A DNA stretch of 64,000 nucleotides, taken from the NCBI RefSeq assembly GCF_900170035.1, contig NZ_LT828556.1:80256-144255 (forward strand), in the 5' to 3' direction. The stretch comes from Desulfamplus magnetovallimortis. GTDB lineage: Bacteria > Desulfobacterota > Desulfobacteria > Desulfobacterales > Desulfobacteraceae. A program made the position numbers and the translations under genes. Of this stretch, positions 52,005-59,958 are shown piece after piece. Numbering within the stretch: the stretch's first letter is position 1; each line of letters opens with the position of its first letter. The notes beneath the pieces were generated by a model, which did not search any database, was not told where the DNA came from, and saw nothing but the letters and a program-made list of their open reading frames with translations.

Positions 52005-54071
52005 TTAGTCCAGTTCAAATTTCTCCTGCCAGTTTTCCACATCCCTGAATTTCGGTTGATCTTTTTTAAAAAAGATAAGATTTTCAATGACAAGAACATC
52101 CATTTCAGTTCGCATGAAGCATCGGTATGCATCCTCAGGAGTACAGACAATAGGTTCTCCCCGTACATTGAAACTTGTGTTGACAAGAAGTCCTATTCCT
52201 GTAATTTTTTTGAATTCAGATATCAACTGCCAGTATCTGGGGTTTGTTTCTTTGTGAACAGTCTGTATGCGTGCAGAGTAGTCAACATGGGTAACAGCAG
52301 GAATAGTTGATCTGACATGATAGAGCCTTTTATATAATTCATATCCTGAATAACCTTCTGGTTCAGGAGTGCGTATTGAGTATTTGACCGGAGCAACCAT
52401 AAGCATATAAGGAGATGGTGCGTCAATATCAAAATATTCTTTAGCATGTTCAGCCATAACAGAAGGTGCAAATGGTCTGAATCCTTCCCTGTACTTTATT
52501 TTAAGGTTGAGTTTTTTCTGTGTTTCAGGGTCTCTTGGATCTGCAACTATACTTCTGTTGCCAAGGGCGCGCGGCCCCCACTCCATTTTTCCCTGGAACC
52601 ATCCTACAACAAAGTTTTCAGAAATAAGCTTTGCTGTTGTGCGGCAGAGGGTTTTTGTATCAGGAAAGACTTCATATTTTGCCTGATATCTGTATTTCAG
52701 CTTTTCCGCATCACGGGTTGTATATGAAGGCCCAAGGTAGGCTCCTTGCATGTCATCTGCTTTATGGATGGTATGTTTTTCAGAGTTATCACACGAACTG
52801 TTAGTGTTTTCCGTGGAAATAGATACATTATTTTCATGATCGGGGGTGGCCGGACCCCGGCCATGACGGTTTAGTACATCAAGTGAACACCCAGAATATA
52901 ATCTGTTTTTTTCAGGGTTTTTTGCTGTGGAAGATGATTCATTAATATTTGTTGTGTCACTGTAATATATGTGATGTGCTGCAAGGGCGGCACCTATTGC
53001 ACCTCCTGCATCTCCGGCAGCAGGTTGTATCCATATTGAGTCAAAAATTCTGGATTTTAAAAGTTTTCCATTGGCTACACAATTAAGAGCTACGCCTCCT
53101 GCCATAACAAGATTAGATGACTCTGTAATATCTTTTGCTGTTTTTGCCATTTTAAGAACAATCTCTTCAGTAATCTCCTGTAGGGCAAGTGCAAGATTCA
53201 TGTAGCTTTGGGAAATTTTCGTTTCAGGGGGACGTTCAGGGATACCAAGAAGTATTTGCCATTTTGCTGCGTTGTACATTTTAAGGCCAGCAGCATATTT
53301 GAAATAATCCATATTCATAAAAATTGAGCCGTCAGGCCTTATATCAATCATATGATTTAAAATAGCTTCTTTGAAATATTGTGTCTCCTTACATTCGGAA
53401 ATGCCATAAGGTGCAAGTCCCATAAGCTTGTATTCACCGCTGTTTACCTTGAAGCCACAAAAGCCTGTAAATGATGAGTATAAAAGTCCAAGGGAGTGTG
53501 GAAATGATAGCTCACGCAGCTTTGTGATTGAGTCTCCTTTGCCGTGACAGATGGTTGTTGTTGCCCACTCACCAACTCCGTCAATTGTTAGTATTGCAGA
53601 CTCCTGAAAAGGTGATGGGTAGAAAGCACTTGATGCGTGTGAAAGGTGATGCTCCGGAAAAAAAAGGTGGGGTTTGGAGGCAAAGGAAGCGCCGTCAATT
53701 TTTTCGAGGGCACTCCATATGTTGCTGCGCATGAAAAGTTTCTCTTTAATCCATACAGGTATTGCTTTTAAAAAGGCTCCAAGACCTGAAGGGGCAAATG
53801 AATGAAAAGACTCAAGAAGCCGCTCAAATTTTATATAAGGCTTATCATAAAAAGCCACAGCATCAAGTTCGGAAACAGAAATTCCCGCTTTTTCCAATAC
53901 AAAGGAGGTAGCATTAACAGGAAATGAAGCATCATGCTTTTTCCTGGTAAACCGCTCTTCCTGGGCTGCCGCAACAATTTTGCCATCAACAATAAGTGCT
54001 GCGGCACTGTCATGATAATAAGCTGAAATTCCAAGAATTTTTGTTTGATTAATTGAATTGACTGGCAACAT
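52005..54071 (-). CDS. NodU/CmcH-family carbamoyltransferase with in-frame repeat insertion
   Basis: The 688-residue protein has ILGISAYYHDSAAALIVDG, AAAQEERFTRKKHDASFP, HHLSHASSAFYPSPF (a metal-binding His block) and VMAGGVALNCVANGKLL in the N-terminal domain. The C-terminal domain has WFQGKMEWGPRALGNRSI and NTSFNVRGEPIVCTPEDAY. It transfers carbamoyl from carbamoyl phosphate to a sugar hydroxyl. Usual length is about 570-615. The excess is a roughly 70-residue stretch (about 370-445) between GAALAAHHIYY and AYLGPSYTTRD, of which about 22 residues (VLNRHGRGPATPDHENN and on) are encoded by a reversed copy of element A. Confidence 0.92.
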   Translation of the reverse strand: MLPVNSINQTKILGISAYYHDSAAALIVDGKIVAAAQEERFTRKKHDASFPVNATSFVLEKAGISVSELDAVAFYDKPYIKFERLLESFHSFAPSGLGAFLKAIPVWIKEKLFMRSNIWSALEKIDGASFASKPHLFFPEHHLSHASSAFYPSPFQESAILTIDGVGEWATTTICHGKGDSITKLRELSFPHSLGLLYSSFTGFCGFKVNSGEYKLMGLAPYGISECKETQYFKEAILNHMIDIRPDGSIFMNMDYFKYAAGLKMYNAAKWQILLGIPERPPETKISQSYMNLALALQEITEEIVLKMAKTAKDITESSNLVMAGGVALNCVANGKLLKSRIFDSIWIQPAAGDAGGAIGAALAAHHIYYSDTTNINESSSTAKNPEKNRLYSGCSLDVLNRHGRGPATPDHENNVSISTENTNSSCDNSEKHTIHKADDMQGAYLGPSYTTRDAEKLKYRYQAKYEVFPDTKTLCRTTAKLISENFVVGWFQGKMEWGPRALGNRSIVADPRDPETQKKLNLKIKYREGFRPFAPSVMAEHAKEYFDIDAPSPYMLMVAPVKYSIRTPEPEGYSGYELYKRLYHVRSTIPAVTHVDYSARIQTVHKETNPRYWQLISEFKKITGIGLLVNTSFNVRGEPIVCTPEDAYRCFMRTEMDVLVIENLIFFKKDQPKFRDVENWQEKFELD
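52809..52873 (-). repeat. Palindromic element A, copy 6, in frame inside a gene
   Basis: Read on the minus strand, it runs from AACCGTCATGGCCGG through GGCCACCCCCGAT to GTATCTATTTCCACGG, matching element A at most positions. It lies inside the carbamoyltransferase gene without shifting frame or adding a stop. Its left hairpin (GGCCGG/CCGGCC) is perfect here. Confidence 0.88.
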
Positions 54072-54120
54072 GAGTGGATTTTTTTAATTTTTTTAAAAGT
54101 ATTTATATTTTCAAAGTCGG

Positions 54121-54379
54121 CATCTATGATCTTTTGAGCTTTGTAAACACTGTCTGAATCAGGATGCCCAAGATTAACACGATAGGCCAGATTATATATC
54201 CAGAACATCCTTTCATCCTTGTTATCCTGATTCAGACAAATGCCATAACTACCTAAAAAAACATTAGGAACAGAGTCTAAATAGCTTAACCATTAACCTC
54301 ATCCCCCTCTCCATGAATGTAGAGGGGGAGTTCGGGTAAGTTAATTAGACCCTATTACATAGGATGTCGATTTTGAGTA
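54121..54379 (+). repeat. Palindromic element B, copy 3, interrupted
   Basis: CTGTCTGAATCAGGATG (54150) and ATCCTGATTCAGACAAATG (54225) are the inner arms. The right terminal motif TGTCGATTTTGAGT is displaced to 54365-54378 by about 115 bases of other sequence. That insert contains a hairpin CCCCCTCT/AGAGGGGG and GGGTAAGTTAATTAGA; a reverse-complement relative of it lies next to copy 4 (about 58405-58430). It fills most of the 54072-54455 gap, where no gene is seen. Confidence 0.7.
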
Positions 54380-54455
54380 TTGTATGCTTTAGAAAGTTAA
54401 AACACAATTATATCAGAACTATAAGTTAAACAAAAAAGGTGAAGATTATTATAAA

Positions 54456-54605
54456 TCAGAATAAAGTATAAATAAAAGGAGCAATTGCTGTACCGCTTGT
54501 CATGAAAATCAGAGTTCCAAAAAAAAGCAGGCTTAAAACAATGGGCAGAAGCCAGAATTTTTTTCTAACCCTCATAAAACCCCATAAATCCTTAATAAAG
54601 TCCAT
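54456..54605 (-). CDS. DUF5989-family small membrane protein
   Basis: The 49-residue product begins MDFIKDLWGFMRVRKKFW, followed by a single membrane helix (LLPIVLSLLFFGTLIFM) and ends APFIYTLF. This is the compact DUF5989 pattern: an amphipathic KDLW...RKKFWLLP start and an APFIYTLF-like tail. It is found between SxtJ-type and carbamoyltransferase genes in many bacteria, as here. Too short for ordinary gene calling, but the match to family pattern is strong. It probably forms part of a membrane-bound carbamoylation assembly; biochemical role unknown. Confidence 0.88.
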   Translation of the reverse strand: MDFIKDLWGFMRVRKKFWLLPIVLSLLFFGTLIFMTSGTAIAPFIYTLF

Positions 54606-54647
54606 AATATATAACTCCATAGACCGCATTCATAGTCAGAAAGAATA

Positions 54648-55051
54648 TCAGTATGGATGAATGATGTCTGATTTTTGATAACTATAGTTAATTGTTTTAA
54701 ATGCGGATCTGTTATTTTTTTTCCACTCTTTAATAAGAAGGGGATCCGCTCTGAATATTTTTCTGCGAATGAGACCAACAGGCAAAATGATTGAAAAAAA
54801 AGAGCGGTCAAAATAACCTTTGATGACAGCTCTCCAAGGAAATGGGACAGTCCAAACCAGATTATTGCAAATGGCTTGAATATGACAGGTATAGTCATGG
54901 AGAGGATTAAAAGAATAGTAGCTGAAAGTAATATTTTATTCGATGTCAGAAAAAAGGCTGTCAAGAGCAATATCAGCACAAGAGCTAAACCTGCATCCTG
55001 ATATTGAGATTTTTTGAGTTTTTTTATATTAATTGAATTTTGAGGTAACAT
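54648..55051 (-). CDS. SxtJ-like membrane protein, frameshifted at a T8 run
   Basis: The frame from ATG 55051 encodes three membrane helices (LALVLILLLTAFFL, ATILLILSMTIPVIF, FGLSHFLGELSSKVILT) in SxtJ order. At the eight Ts (54794-54801, as As on plus) the frame goes wrong and would run on to 54572 with nonsensical polar sequence. With nine Ts it continues as FFSIILPVGLIRRKIF, ADPLLIKEWKKNNRSAF and ends at 54648-54650, the normal SxtJ tail. The corrected end avoids overlap with the DUF5989 gene. SxtJ proteins accompany carbamoyltransferases; their role is unproven. Confidence 0.78.
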
Positions 55052-55441
55052 ATTGTTTTATTATCCACAGTGCATTGTCAGCACTAAGTTTCATGCATCC
55101 TTTATATGAAAGTCTCGGTAACAGCCTGGTTTTAAAACGACTTTCATCTCTTCGATTGTGGCGGCTATCCGCCATGTACGTTTATAAGTAAGCGAACAAA
55201 ATACAGTACCAATAAAGCTTTTGTCAATATTTATGATATGATGCTTGCCTTTGATGCATTGATGGGATAGATAGACATCAAGTATTTATCATTTGACATA
55301 ACGGCCAAGGCAGGCTCATCTGCCACAACTAAGTGTGAAAGTCTATATATATCAATGTGTTATGGAGACTTTCTAATGAAAATAAATATTTTTGGCATCA
55401 CATAAATGTTGAAATCATCCTGATGGAGTCTGTATATTCAT
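55052..55441. other. Divergent intergenic region with palindromic element F copies
   Basis: 390 bases between the SxtJ operon (minus) and a GT2 gene (plus). It contains element F at 55108-55190 and a short relative at 55337-55372 (GAAAGTC paired with GACTTTC). Promoters for both sides should be here; none stands out. The GT2 ATG at 55442 has no clear ribosome site. Confidence 0.5.
55108..55190 (+). repeat. Palindromic element F, copy 1
   Basis: GAAAGTC and GACTTTC bracket a TTTTAAAA-containing loop, followed by TCGATTGTGGCGGCTATCCGCCATG, itself a hairpin (GGCGG/CCGCC), then TACGTTTATA. It is closely matched at 59858-59943 and partly at 59788-59832. Confidence 0.8.
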
Positions 55442-56392
55442 ATGCTTAAAGAGATTAACGCATCTAATATACGTTTGAGTATTGTTTTTCTAAATTACAA
55501 CAGACTTAAAGATACTGTACGGACACTGTCTGTTCTAAATAGTTTATGTGGAACCAGAGAAGATATTGAAATAATTGCTGTTGATAATGGCTCCTCAGAT
55601 GGAACAGCCGTTTTTTTAAACCGTCACAGAGACTTGATAAAAATAATGCTGTTGCCTGATAATCTTGGTATAGGAGCCTTGAACAAAGCTTTTGAAAAAG
55701 CTTCAGGAGATTATATATTTGTTCTTGATGATGATTCCCATCCACTTGATGGAAAGACTCTGGATCTTTTGATTGAAGGATTCAATAAAGATAAAAATAC
55801 AGGAGTAATAGCCTGCCATATTGAGTCTGAAAATGGAGTTAATGATCAGAAGACATGGCATCTCCATCCAACCGGACAGGAGGGTGAATCAGTTGCCTTT
55901 GTAGGGTGCGGTTTTGCTGTGCGCAGGGAGCTTTTTCAAAAGATCGGATGGTTCCCCGGTAATTTTTTTTTGTATCAGAATGAGATAGATGTGGCCATAA
56001 AAATTGCAAGGCTTGGTTACCACATAAAGTATGAGCCCAGATGCAGGGTTGTGCATCGTAATTCACCAACTGGCCGAGCACATTGGCGACAGGTGTTTTA
56101 TCCCACACGAAATACAATTTGGCTCTTGAGGAAGTATGCACCTTTTCCTGAAGTCCTTTATTATATTTTTTCTCGGGTCTGTTTCGGTTTTATGCGTGCA
56201 GTCCAATCGGGAGAGTTTCGTTGGTATCTATCTGCTCTGTTTCAGGGATTCAGAGAGAAAATTGATAAGGAGACCCTTTCCCCTGATCTTTGCCGGAGAT
56301 TTCTGGTGCTTTGGCAGCAGAACAGCATTTTTCATCATGTCAAATGGGGTATGAAATCATTGAGAGATTCAAACACATTGAATCATCTATAG
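55442..56392 (+). CDS. GT2 glycosyltransferase
   Basis: The 316-residue protein has LSIVFLNYNRLKDTVRTL, IEIIAVDNGSSDGTAVFL, NLGIGALNKAFEKASGDYI, the acidic VLDDDSHPLDG site and FFLYQNEIDVAIKIARLGY in place of the more common YxEDxD. It is a rhamnosyltransferase-like GT2. The C-terminal third includes hydrophobic segments (PEVLYYIFSRVCFGFM) that may touch the membrane. It is the first gene of a plus-strand run ending in nucleotide-sugar genes. Replacement of the usual Glu-Asp by NEID is noted; activity is probably retained because an acidic pair remains. Confidence 0.85.
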   Translation: MLKEINASNIRLSIVFLNYNRLKDTVRTLSVLNSLCGTREDIEIIAVDNGSSDGTAVFLNRHRDLIKIMLLPDNLGIGALNKAFEKASGDYIFVLDDDSHPLDGKTLDLLIEGFNKDKNTGVIACHIESENGVNDQKTWHLHPTGQEGESVAFVGCGFAVRRELFQKIGWFPGNFFLYQNEIDVAIKIARLGYHIKYEPRCRVVHRNSPTGRAHWRQVFYPTRNTIWLLRKYAPFPEVLYYIFSRVCFGFMRAVQSGEFRWYLSALFQGFREKIDKETLSPDLCRRFLVLWQQNSIFHHVKWGMKSLRDSNTLNHL

Positions 56393-56494
56393 TATTCCAG
56401 ATAAATCGGTTGGCATTTCTAATATATGAAAAAGCAAAATCATTTTCTGGAAATCTATCTGTTGAATAGATTTTCGTATTAAGGAAGTGAGAAA

Positions 56495-57265
56495 TTGATT
56501 TCAGTTGCACTTGTTTCTCATAATAATAGAAAAGATCTTGAAAGGCTTTTGCCGTCACTGCTTTCAGCTCTTAAAGACTTTAAAAATGAAATCCTTGTTG
56601 TGGATAACTGCTCAACTGATGGAACTCTTTCATTTATTAAATCTGTCTGTCCTGACGCTGTGGTGACCCTGAACCGAAAAAGACGTGGCTATGGAGCCAA
56701 TCAGAATCAAAATATTGAAAAAGCCAGAGGACAATTCATTGTTCTGATGAATCCGGACATGGTTGTGCCGGAAAAAATTTTTCATAAATTGACAGCATTC
56801 ATGGCTGATCATCCGGAGGCTGGCATGGCAACCTGCATGATATGTAATGAGGATGGAACCTGCCAATTTTTAAACAAGAGAGAACCTGCGGTTTTTGATC
56901 TGCTTGTAAGACGTTTTCTGCCGGTCAGGTTGCGTGGGCCTTTCAGAAAAAGACTGGATGCATATGAAATGAGGGATGCCGGATATGATAGGGTTGTTGA
57001 TGTTCCTTTTGTATCTGGATCTTTCATGTTTGCAAGAACTTCCCTTATAAGGGAGGCAGGGGGCTTTGATGAACGTTTTTTCATGTATTTTGAAGATGTT
57101 GATCTTTGCAGAAGGGTCAGGCAGAAATCAAGGGCAATGTACTGTCCTGATGTAAAAATAATACATAGATGGGAACGGGCATCTCATAAAAGTATAAAAT
57201 GGACAATTGTCTTTGGGATGAGTGCTTTTAAATATTATTATAAATGGGGCGTGAGGTTATTTTGA
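56495..57265 (+). CDS. GT2 glycosyltransferase (rhamnosyltransferase-like)
   Basis: The start is TTG at 56495, with GGAAG eight to ten bases before it. The 256-residue protein has VALVSHNNRKDLERLLPS, EILVVDNCSTDGTLSF, RRGYGANQNQNIEKARGQF, VLMNPDMVVPEKIF and FFMYFEDVDLCRRVRQKS, a complete compact GT2. Its TGA overlaps the ATG of the epimerase gene by one base, so the two are coupled. It is shorter than most in the window because it lacks a C-terminal extension. Confidence 0.87.
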   Translation: MISVALVSHNNRKDLERLLPSLLSALKDFKNEILVVDNCSTDGTLSFIKSVCPDAVVTLNRKRRGYGANQNQNIEKARGQFIVLMNPDMVVPEKIFHKLTAFMADHPEAGMATCMICNEDGTCQFLNKREPAVFDLLVRRFLPVRLRGPFRKRLDAYEMRDAGYDRVVDVPFVSGSFMFARTSLIREAGGFDERFFMYFEDVDLCRRVRQKSRAMYCPDVKIIHRWERASHKSIKWTIVFGMSAFKYYYKWGVRLF

Positions 57266-58386
57266 TGCCATCTGCACTTGTGACCGGAGCCACCGGCAAG
57301 ATTGGCCCTTTGCTGGTCAGAGAGCTTCTGCAACATAACTATGAGGTTCGGCTGCTTGTGCGTTCTGATACCATTCACAATTCAGAGTCTTATCACAATT
57401 CAGAGTCTTATAACCCTTTTAATCTTTACAGTTTAGCAGCTCTCCCCAGGGTGAAGGTAGTTTGTGGAGATATAGCAGACTACAAATCTCTTTCTGATGC
57501 TGTTGCAGGGGTGGATTATGTCTTTCATCTTGCAGCACTGCTCCATGTGGTTGCCCCACCCCGATCAATGTACGACAGATATTATGATGTTAATGTGACA
57601 GGAACATGGAATGTCCTGAAAGCATCGTTTCATGCAGGGGTAAAAAGGGTTGTTTTTTTCAGCACCATATCAGTATATGGCCCTGGCAAATACGGAGACT
57701 TGCTGATGGAAGAGTCAGCTCTTAATCCTGTCACACCTTATGCAGAAAGCAAGGCTTTGGCCGAAAAAGTGGTATCTCATTTTAATATGCTTTGTGGTAA
57801 AAAAGCATTTGTCACCACACTTAGAGTCGCGTCTGTATATGGAACAAGGATGACAGGAAATTATGAGCGCCTTGTCAAATTTGTCCGCAAAGGTGTTTTT
57901 GTGATCCCTGATGTTCAAGGTCGGGCTCAGGAGGGATGCAGGCCGTTATTGCACAGAAGATCAGAAGAGAGATGCGTATCGGCAGGGGCTGTAAGGACAT
58001 TGATACATGAACAGGATGTGGTAAGAGGAGCCATGCTTGCTGCTCTTCATCCCGAGGCTGCCGGCAAGATATATAATCTTACTGACGGCAGGATTCATTG
58101 TCTTGAAGATATTGTACTTGCCATATCTGATGCTTTTTCAAAAGATATCTTGCTTGTTAAACTACCGGAAGCACCTTTAAGGTTCGTTGCTGATATTATG
58201 GAGCGCATGCAACGGTGTGGCTGTTTGCCTGAAAGACCTTGTGCCTTTATCAGCTATATTGCATCTTTGCTGGACAAGCTGATGGAAAATTGTGCAGTAA
58301 GCGGGGCAAAGATTCAAAAAGAGCTTGGGTTCATGCCTGTTTATGATTTGCAAAGCGGTTGGAGTCAGGCGTTAAAAAACTTATGA
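57265..58386 (+). CDS. NAD-dependent sugar epimerase/dehydratase (SDR)
   Basis: I chose ATG 57265 (GAGG about 9 bases upstream, overlapping the GT2 stop) over an earlier in-frame codon. The 373-residue protein has the Rossmann start ALVTGATGKIGPLLVREL, then DYVFHLAALLHV and the catalytic FFSTISVYGPG with Tyr in TPYAESKALAEKVV (YxxxK). A small repeat HNSESYHNSESYNP (57376-57415) is inserted after the second strand. An insertion of about 15 residues near 220 (RAQEGCRPLLHRRSEERC) is also unusual. Family: extended SDR, UDP-sugar epimerase or 4-reductase; substrate unknown. Confidence 0.82.
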   Translation: MPSALVTGATGKIGPLLVRELLQHNYEVRLLVRSDTIHNSESYHNSESYNPFNLYSLAALPRVKVVCGDIADYKSLSDAVAGVDYVFHLAALLHVVAPPRSMYDRYYDVNVTGTWNVLKASFHAGVKRVVFFSTISVYGPGKYGDLLMEESALNPVTPYAESKALAEKVVSHFNMLCGKKAFVTTLRVASVYGTRMTGNYERLVKFVRKGVFVIPDVQGRAQEGCRPLLHRRSEERCVSAGAVRTLIHEQDVVRGAMLAALHPEAAGKIYNLTDGRIHCLEDIVLAISDAFSKDILLVKLPEAPLRFVADIMERMQRCGCLPERPCAFISYIASLLDKLMENCAVSGAKIQKELGFMPVYDLQSGWSQALKNL

Positions 58387-58498
58387 TTCAAGGTGTTTGT
58401 AATTGGGTTTAATTAACTTACCCAAGCTCCCCATCGTAAGCCTGTAAGAGGTGGCTGGAGGTGATATGAATGGGCAAGTTATTAAAAATCAATTCCTT
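58387..58498. other. Short intergenic segment with relative of the element B insert
   Basis: AATTAACTTACCCAAGCTCCCC (58412 on) is the reverse complement of a segment in the insert of element B copy 3. No gene or promoter is seen. Confidence 0.4.
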
Positions 58499-58675
58499 AC
58501 TCAAAATCGACACCTTATGATCTTGTAAGCCTTGCCAACACTGTCTGAATCAGGATTCCCAAGATTAACAGGATAAGGCAGGATTATCTATCCTGAGCAT
58601 CCTATCCATCCTGGTTATCCTGGTTCAGACAACTGCAATAACTTCGGAAAAAGCAATAAAATGTCGATTTTGAGT
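58499..58675 (+). mobile_element. Element B, copy 4, complete with 14-bp terminal inverted repeats
   Basis: ACTCAAAATCGACA at 58499-58512 and TGTCGATTTTGAGT at 58662-58675 are perfect inverted repeats. Between are the inner arms CTGTCTGAATCAGGAT and ATCCTGGTTCAGACAA. The size (177 bp), lack of coding content and four copies point to a MITE-like element. No target duplication is obvious. The right end contains the start codon of the next gene. Confidence 0.85.
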
Positions 58676-59017
58676 GTTTATATAGAGGATATTTTGCTGT
58701 CATCCATTGGTTTTTTTTCATGGGGGCTTTTTGTGGGTTTTCTTGGGGCATTTGTTTTTGCTAAAACCTTGCTTTCAGTTCACTTCATGGATATTCCAAA
58801 CCAGAGAAGCTCTCACAATATTCCTACTCCAAAAGGCGGCGGAGTTGGTATTGTTGTTTCTGTGATACTAGCTTGTGCATATCTTGCTTTGCCACTTTCC
58901 ATTCAGGCTGCTTTGGTTATAGTTGCTCTCATTGGAATCATTTCTGATTTTGCTCATTTTTCTCAGTTGACTCGGCTTTTTTTTCACCTTTGCACCGCAT
59001 TTATTGTAGTTTTTTAA
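58661..59017 (+). CDS. WecA/WbpL-type sugar-1-phosphate transferase, N-terminal part (frameshifted)
   Basis: The 118-residue frame has MDIPNQRSSHNIPTPKGGGVGI, the N-terminal hallmark of the MraY/WecA/WbpL family, within membrane helices. Its ATG is in the right terminal repeat of element B copy 4, so the first residues (MSILSV) come from that element. The frame ends at 59015-59017 after six Ts (59009-59014). With one more T it enters the frame of the next entry without loss. I read the two as one gene (58661-59724, about 354 residues) for the enzyme that places the first sugar phosphate on undecaprenyl phosphate. Confidence 0.82.
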   Translation: MSILSVYIEDILLSSIGFFSWGLFVGFLGAFVFAKTLLSVHFMDIPNQRSSHNIPTPKGGGVGIVVSVILACAYLALPLSIQAALVIVALIGIISDFAHFSQLTRLFFHLCTAFIVVF

Positions 59018-59724
59018 ATTGCCATATACCTTTTTTTATTTCAAATATATCTTTTTTCCCTCTTTTTTTATTTTTATATATTATCTTCCTGTTTTTCTGG
59101 ACTATGTTTATTGCTGCAACTGCAAATTTTTATAACTTCATGGATGGTATTAACGGGATTGCCGCTCTTTCCGGCGTTATCTGTTTTTTGCTGTCAGCAC
59201 TATTTAATGTCTTCTACTCATCCATTGACCCTTTTACTTTCATTTCTCTTGTTGCCGCAGGAGCATGTATGGGATTTCTTCCCATGAATTTTCCTTCGGC
59301 CAGGGTATTTATGGGAGATGTTGGAAGTCTTTTTCTGGGCTTTTTATTTGCATCTGTGGTACTTGTGAACTCATTTTCAATTAATGAGTTTCTGGTCTAT
59401 ATCTCTTTTCTGTTTCCTTTTTACTGTGATGAAATTACAACCATGGCCGTAAGGCTTTATTCCGGAGATAATATTCTGCATGCACATCGAAAGCATCTTT
59501 ATCAGCTTCTTGTGAATGAAATGGGAATTTCACACTTGAAGGTGACTATTTTCTATGCTATGGTGCAGGCGGTTTATGGAATCACCATGCTAATATTCTA
59601 CTCATTTTCTGATACATTGCTTCTAATTATGGTGCTGTTTTTGTTTTTTGTGCTTTTTGCGTTTTTTTCCTTTGCAGTAAGGCAGGGGAAAAAAATCCCT
59701 TTTTTTATTAGAAAATCTCCATAA
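58990..59724 (+). CDS. WecA/WbpL-type sugar-1-phosphate transferase, C-terminal part (frameshifted)
   Basis: Real homology starts about 59015, after the T6 run; the codons from 58990 overlap the previous frame. The product has NFYNFMDGINGIAALSG (the catalytic Asp motif), PSARVFMGDVGSLFLGFLFA and DNILHAHRKHLYQLL (the family's His-x-x-His block), with about seven membrane helices. With the N-terminal piece it forms a complete WbpL-like initiating transferase. Next to it lies the WbpM-like dehydratase, the usual pairing in O-antigen clusters. Whether the split is real, variable or an undercalled homopolymer is undecided. Confidence 0.85.
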   Translation: MHRIYCSFLNCHIPFFISNISFFPLFLFLYIIFLFFWTMFIAATANFYNFMDGINGIAALSGVICFLLSALFNVFYSSIDPFTFISLVAAGACMGFLPMNFPSARVFMGDVGSLFLGFLFASVVLVNSFSINEFLVYISFLFPFYCDEITTMAVRLYSGDNILHAHRKHLYQLLVNEMGISHLKVTIFYAMVQAVYGITMLIFYSFSDTLLLIMVLFLFFVLFAFFSFAVRQGKKIPFFIRKSP

Positions 59725-59787
59725 CATACTGACATATCATGACGTTCATGCATCGTTGTGATGCGTCAGCAAACATGGGGGTTTATT

Positions 59788-59943
59788 GGAAAGTCTTCAT
59801 AATAACTTGTTTTTAAAGGACTTTTATCCTTGTTTGAGATGCTCTGGCTATCATGGGGGTGCTGGAAGTCTATGTAACGGACTGTTTTTATGAAGATTTT
59901 CATTTTTTCGATTGTGGCGGGAATCCGCCATGCACGTTATAGA
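59788..59943 (+). repeat. Palindromic element F, copies 2 and 3
   Basis: 59788-59832 matches the first part of element F (GAAAGTC...GACTTT). 59858-59943 matches the whole including TCGATTGTGGCGGGAATCC. The second copy runs into the open frame of the dehydratase gene. Confidence 0.75.
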
Positions 59944-59958
59944 GTGACGAGTCGGGAT

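Noticed and set aside
54572-54647. SxtJ-like protein ending at 54572
   Set aside because: The tail from 54790 to 54572 is polar and unlike the family, and overlaps the DUF5989 gene; the other frame gives the proper family tail.
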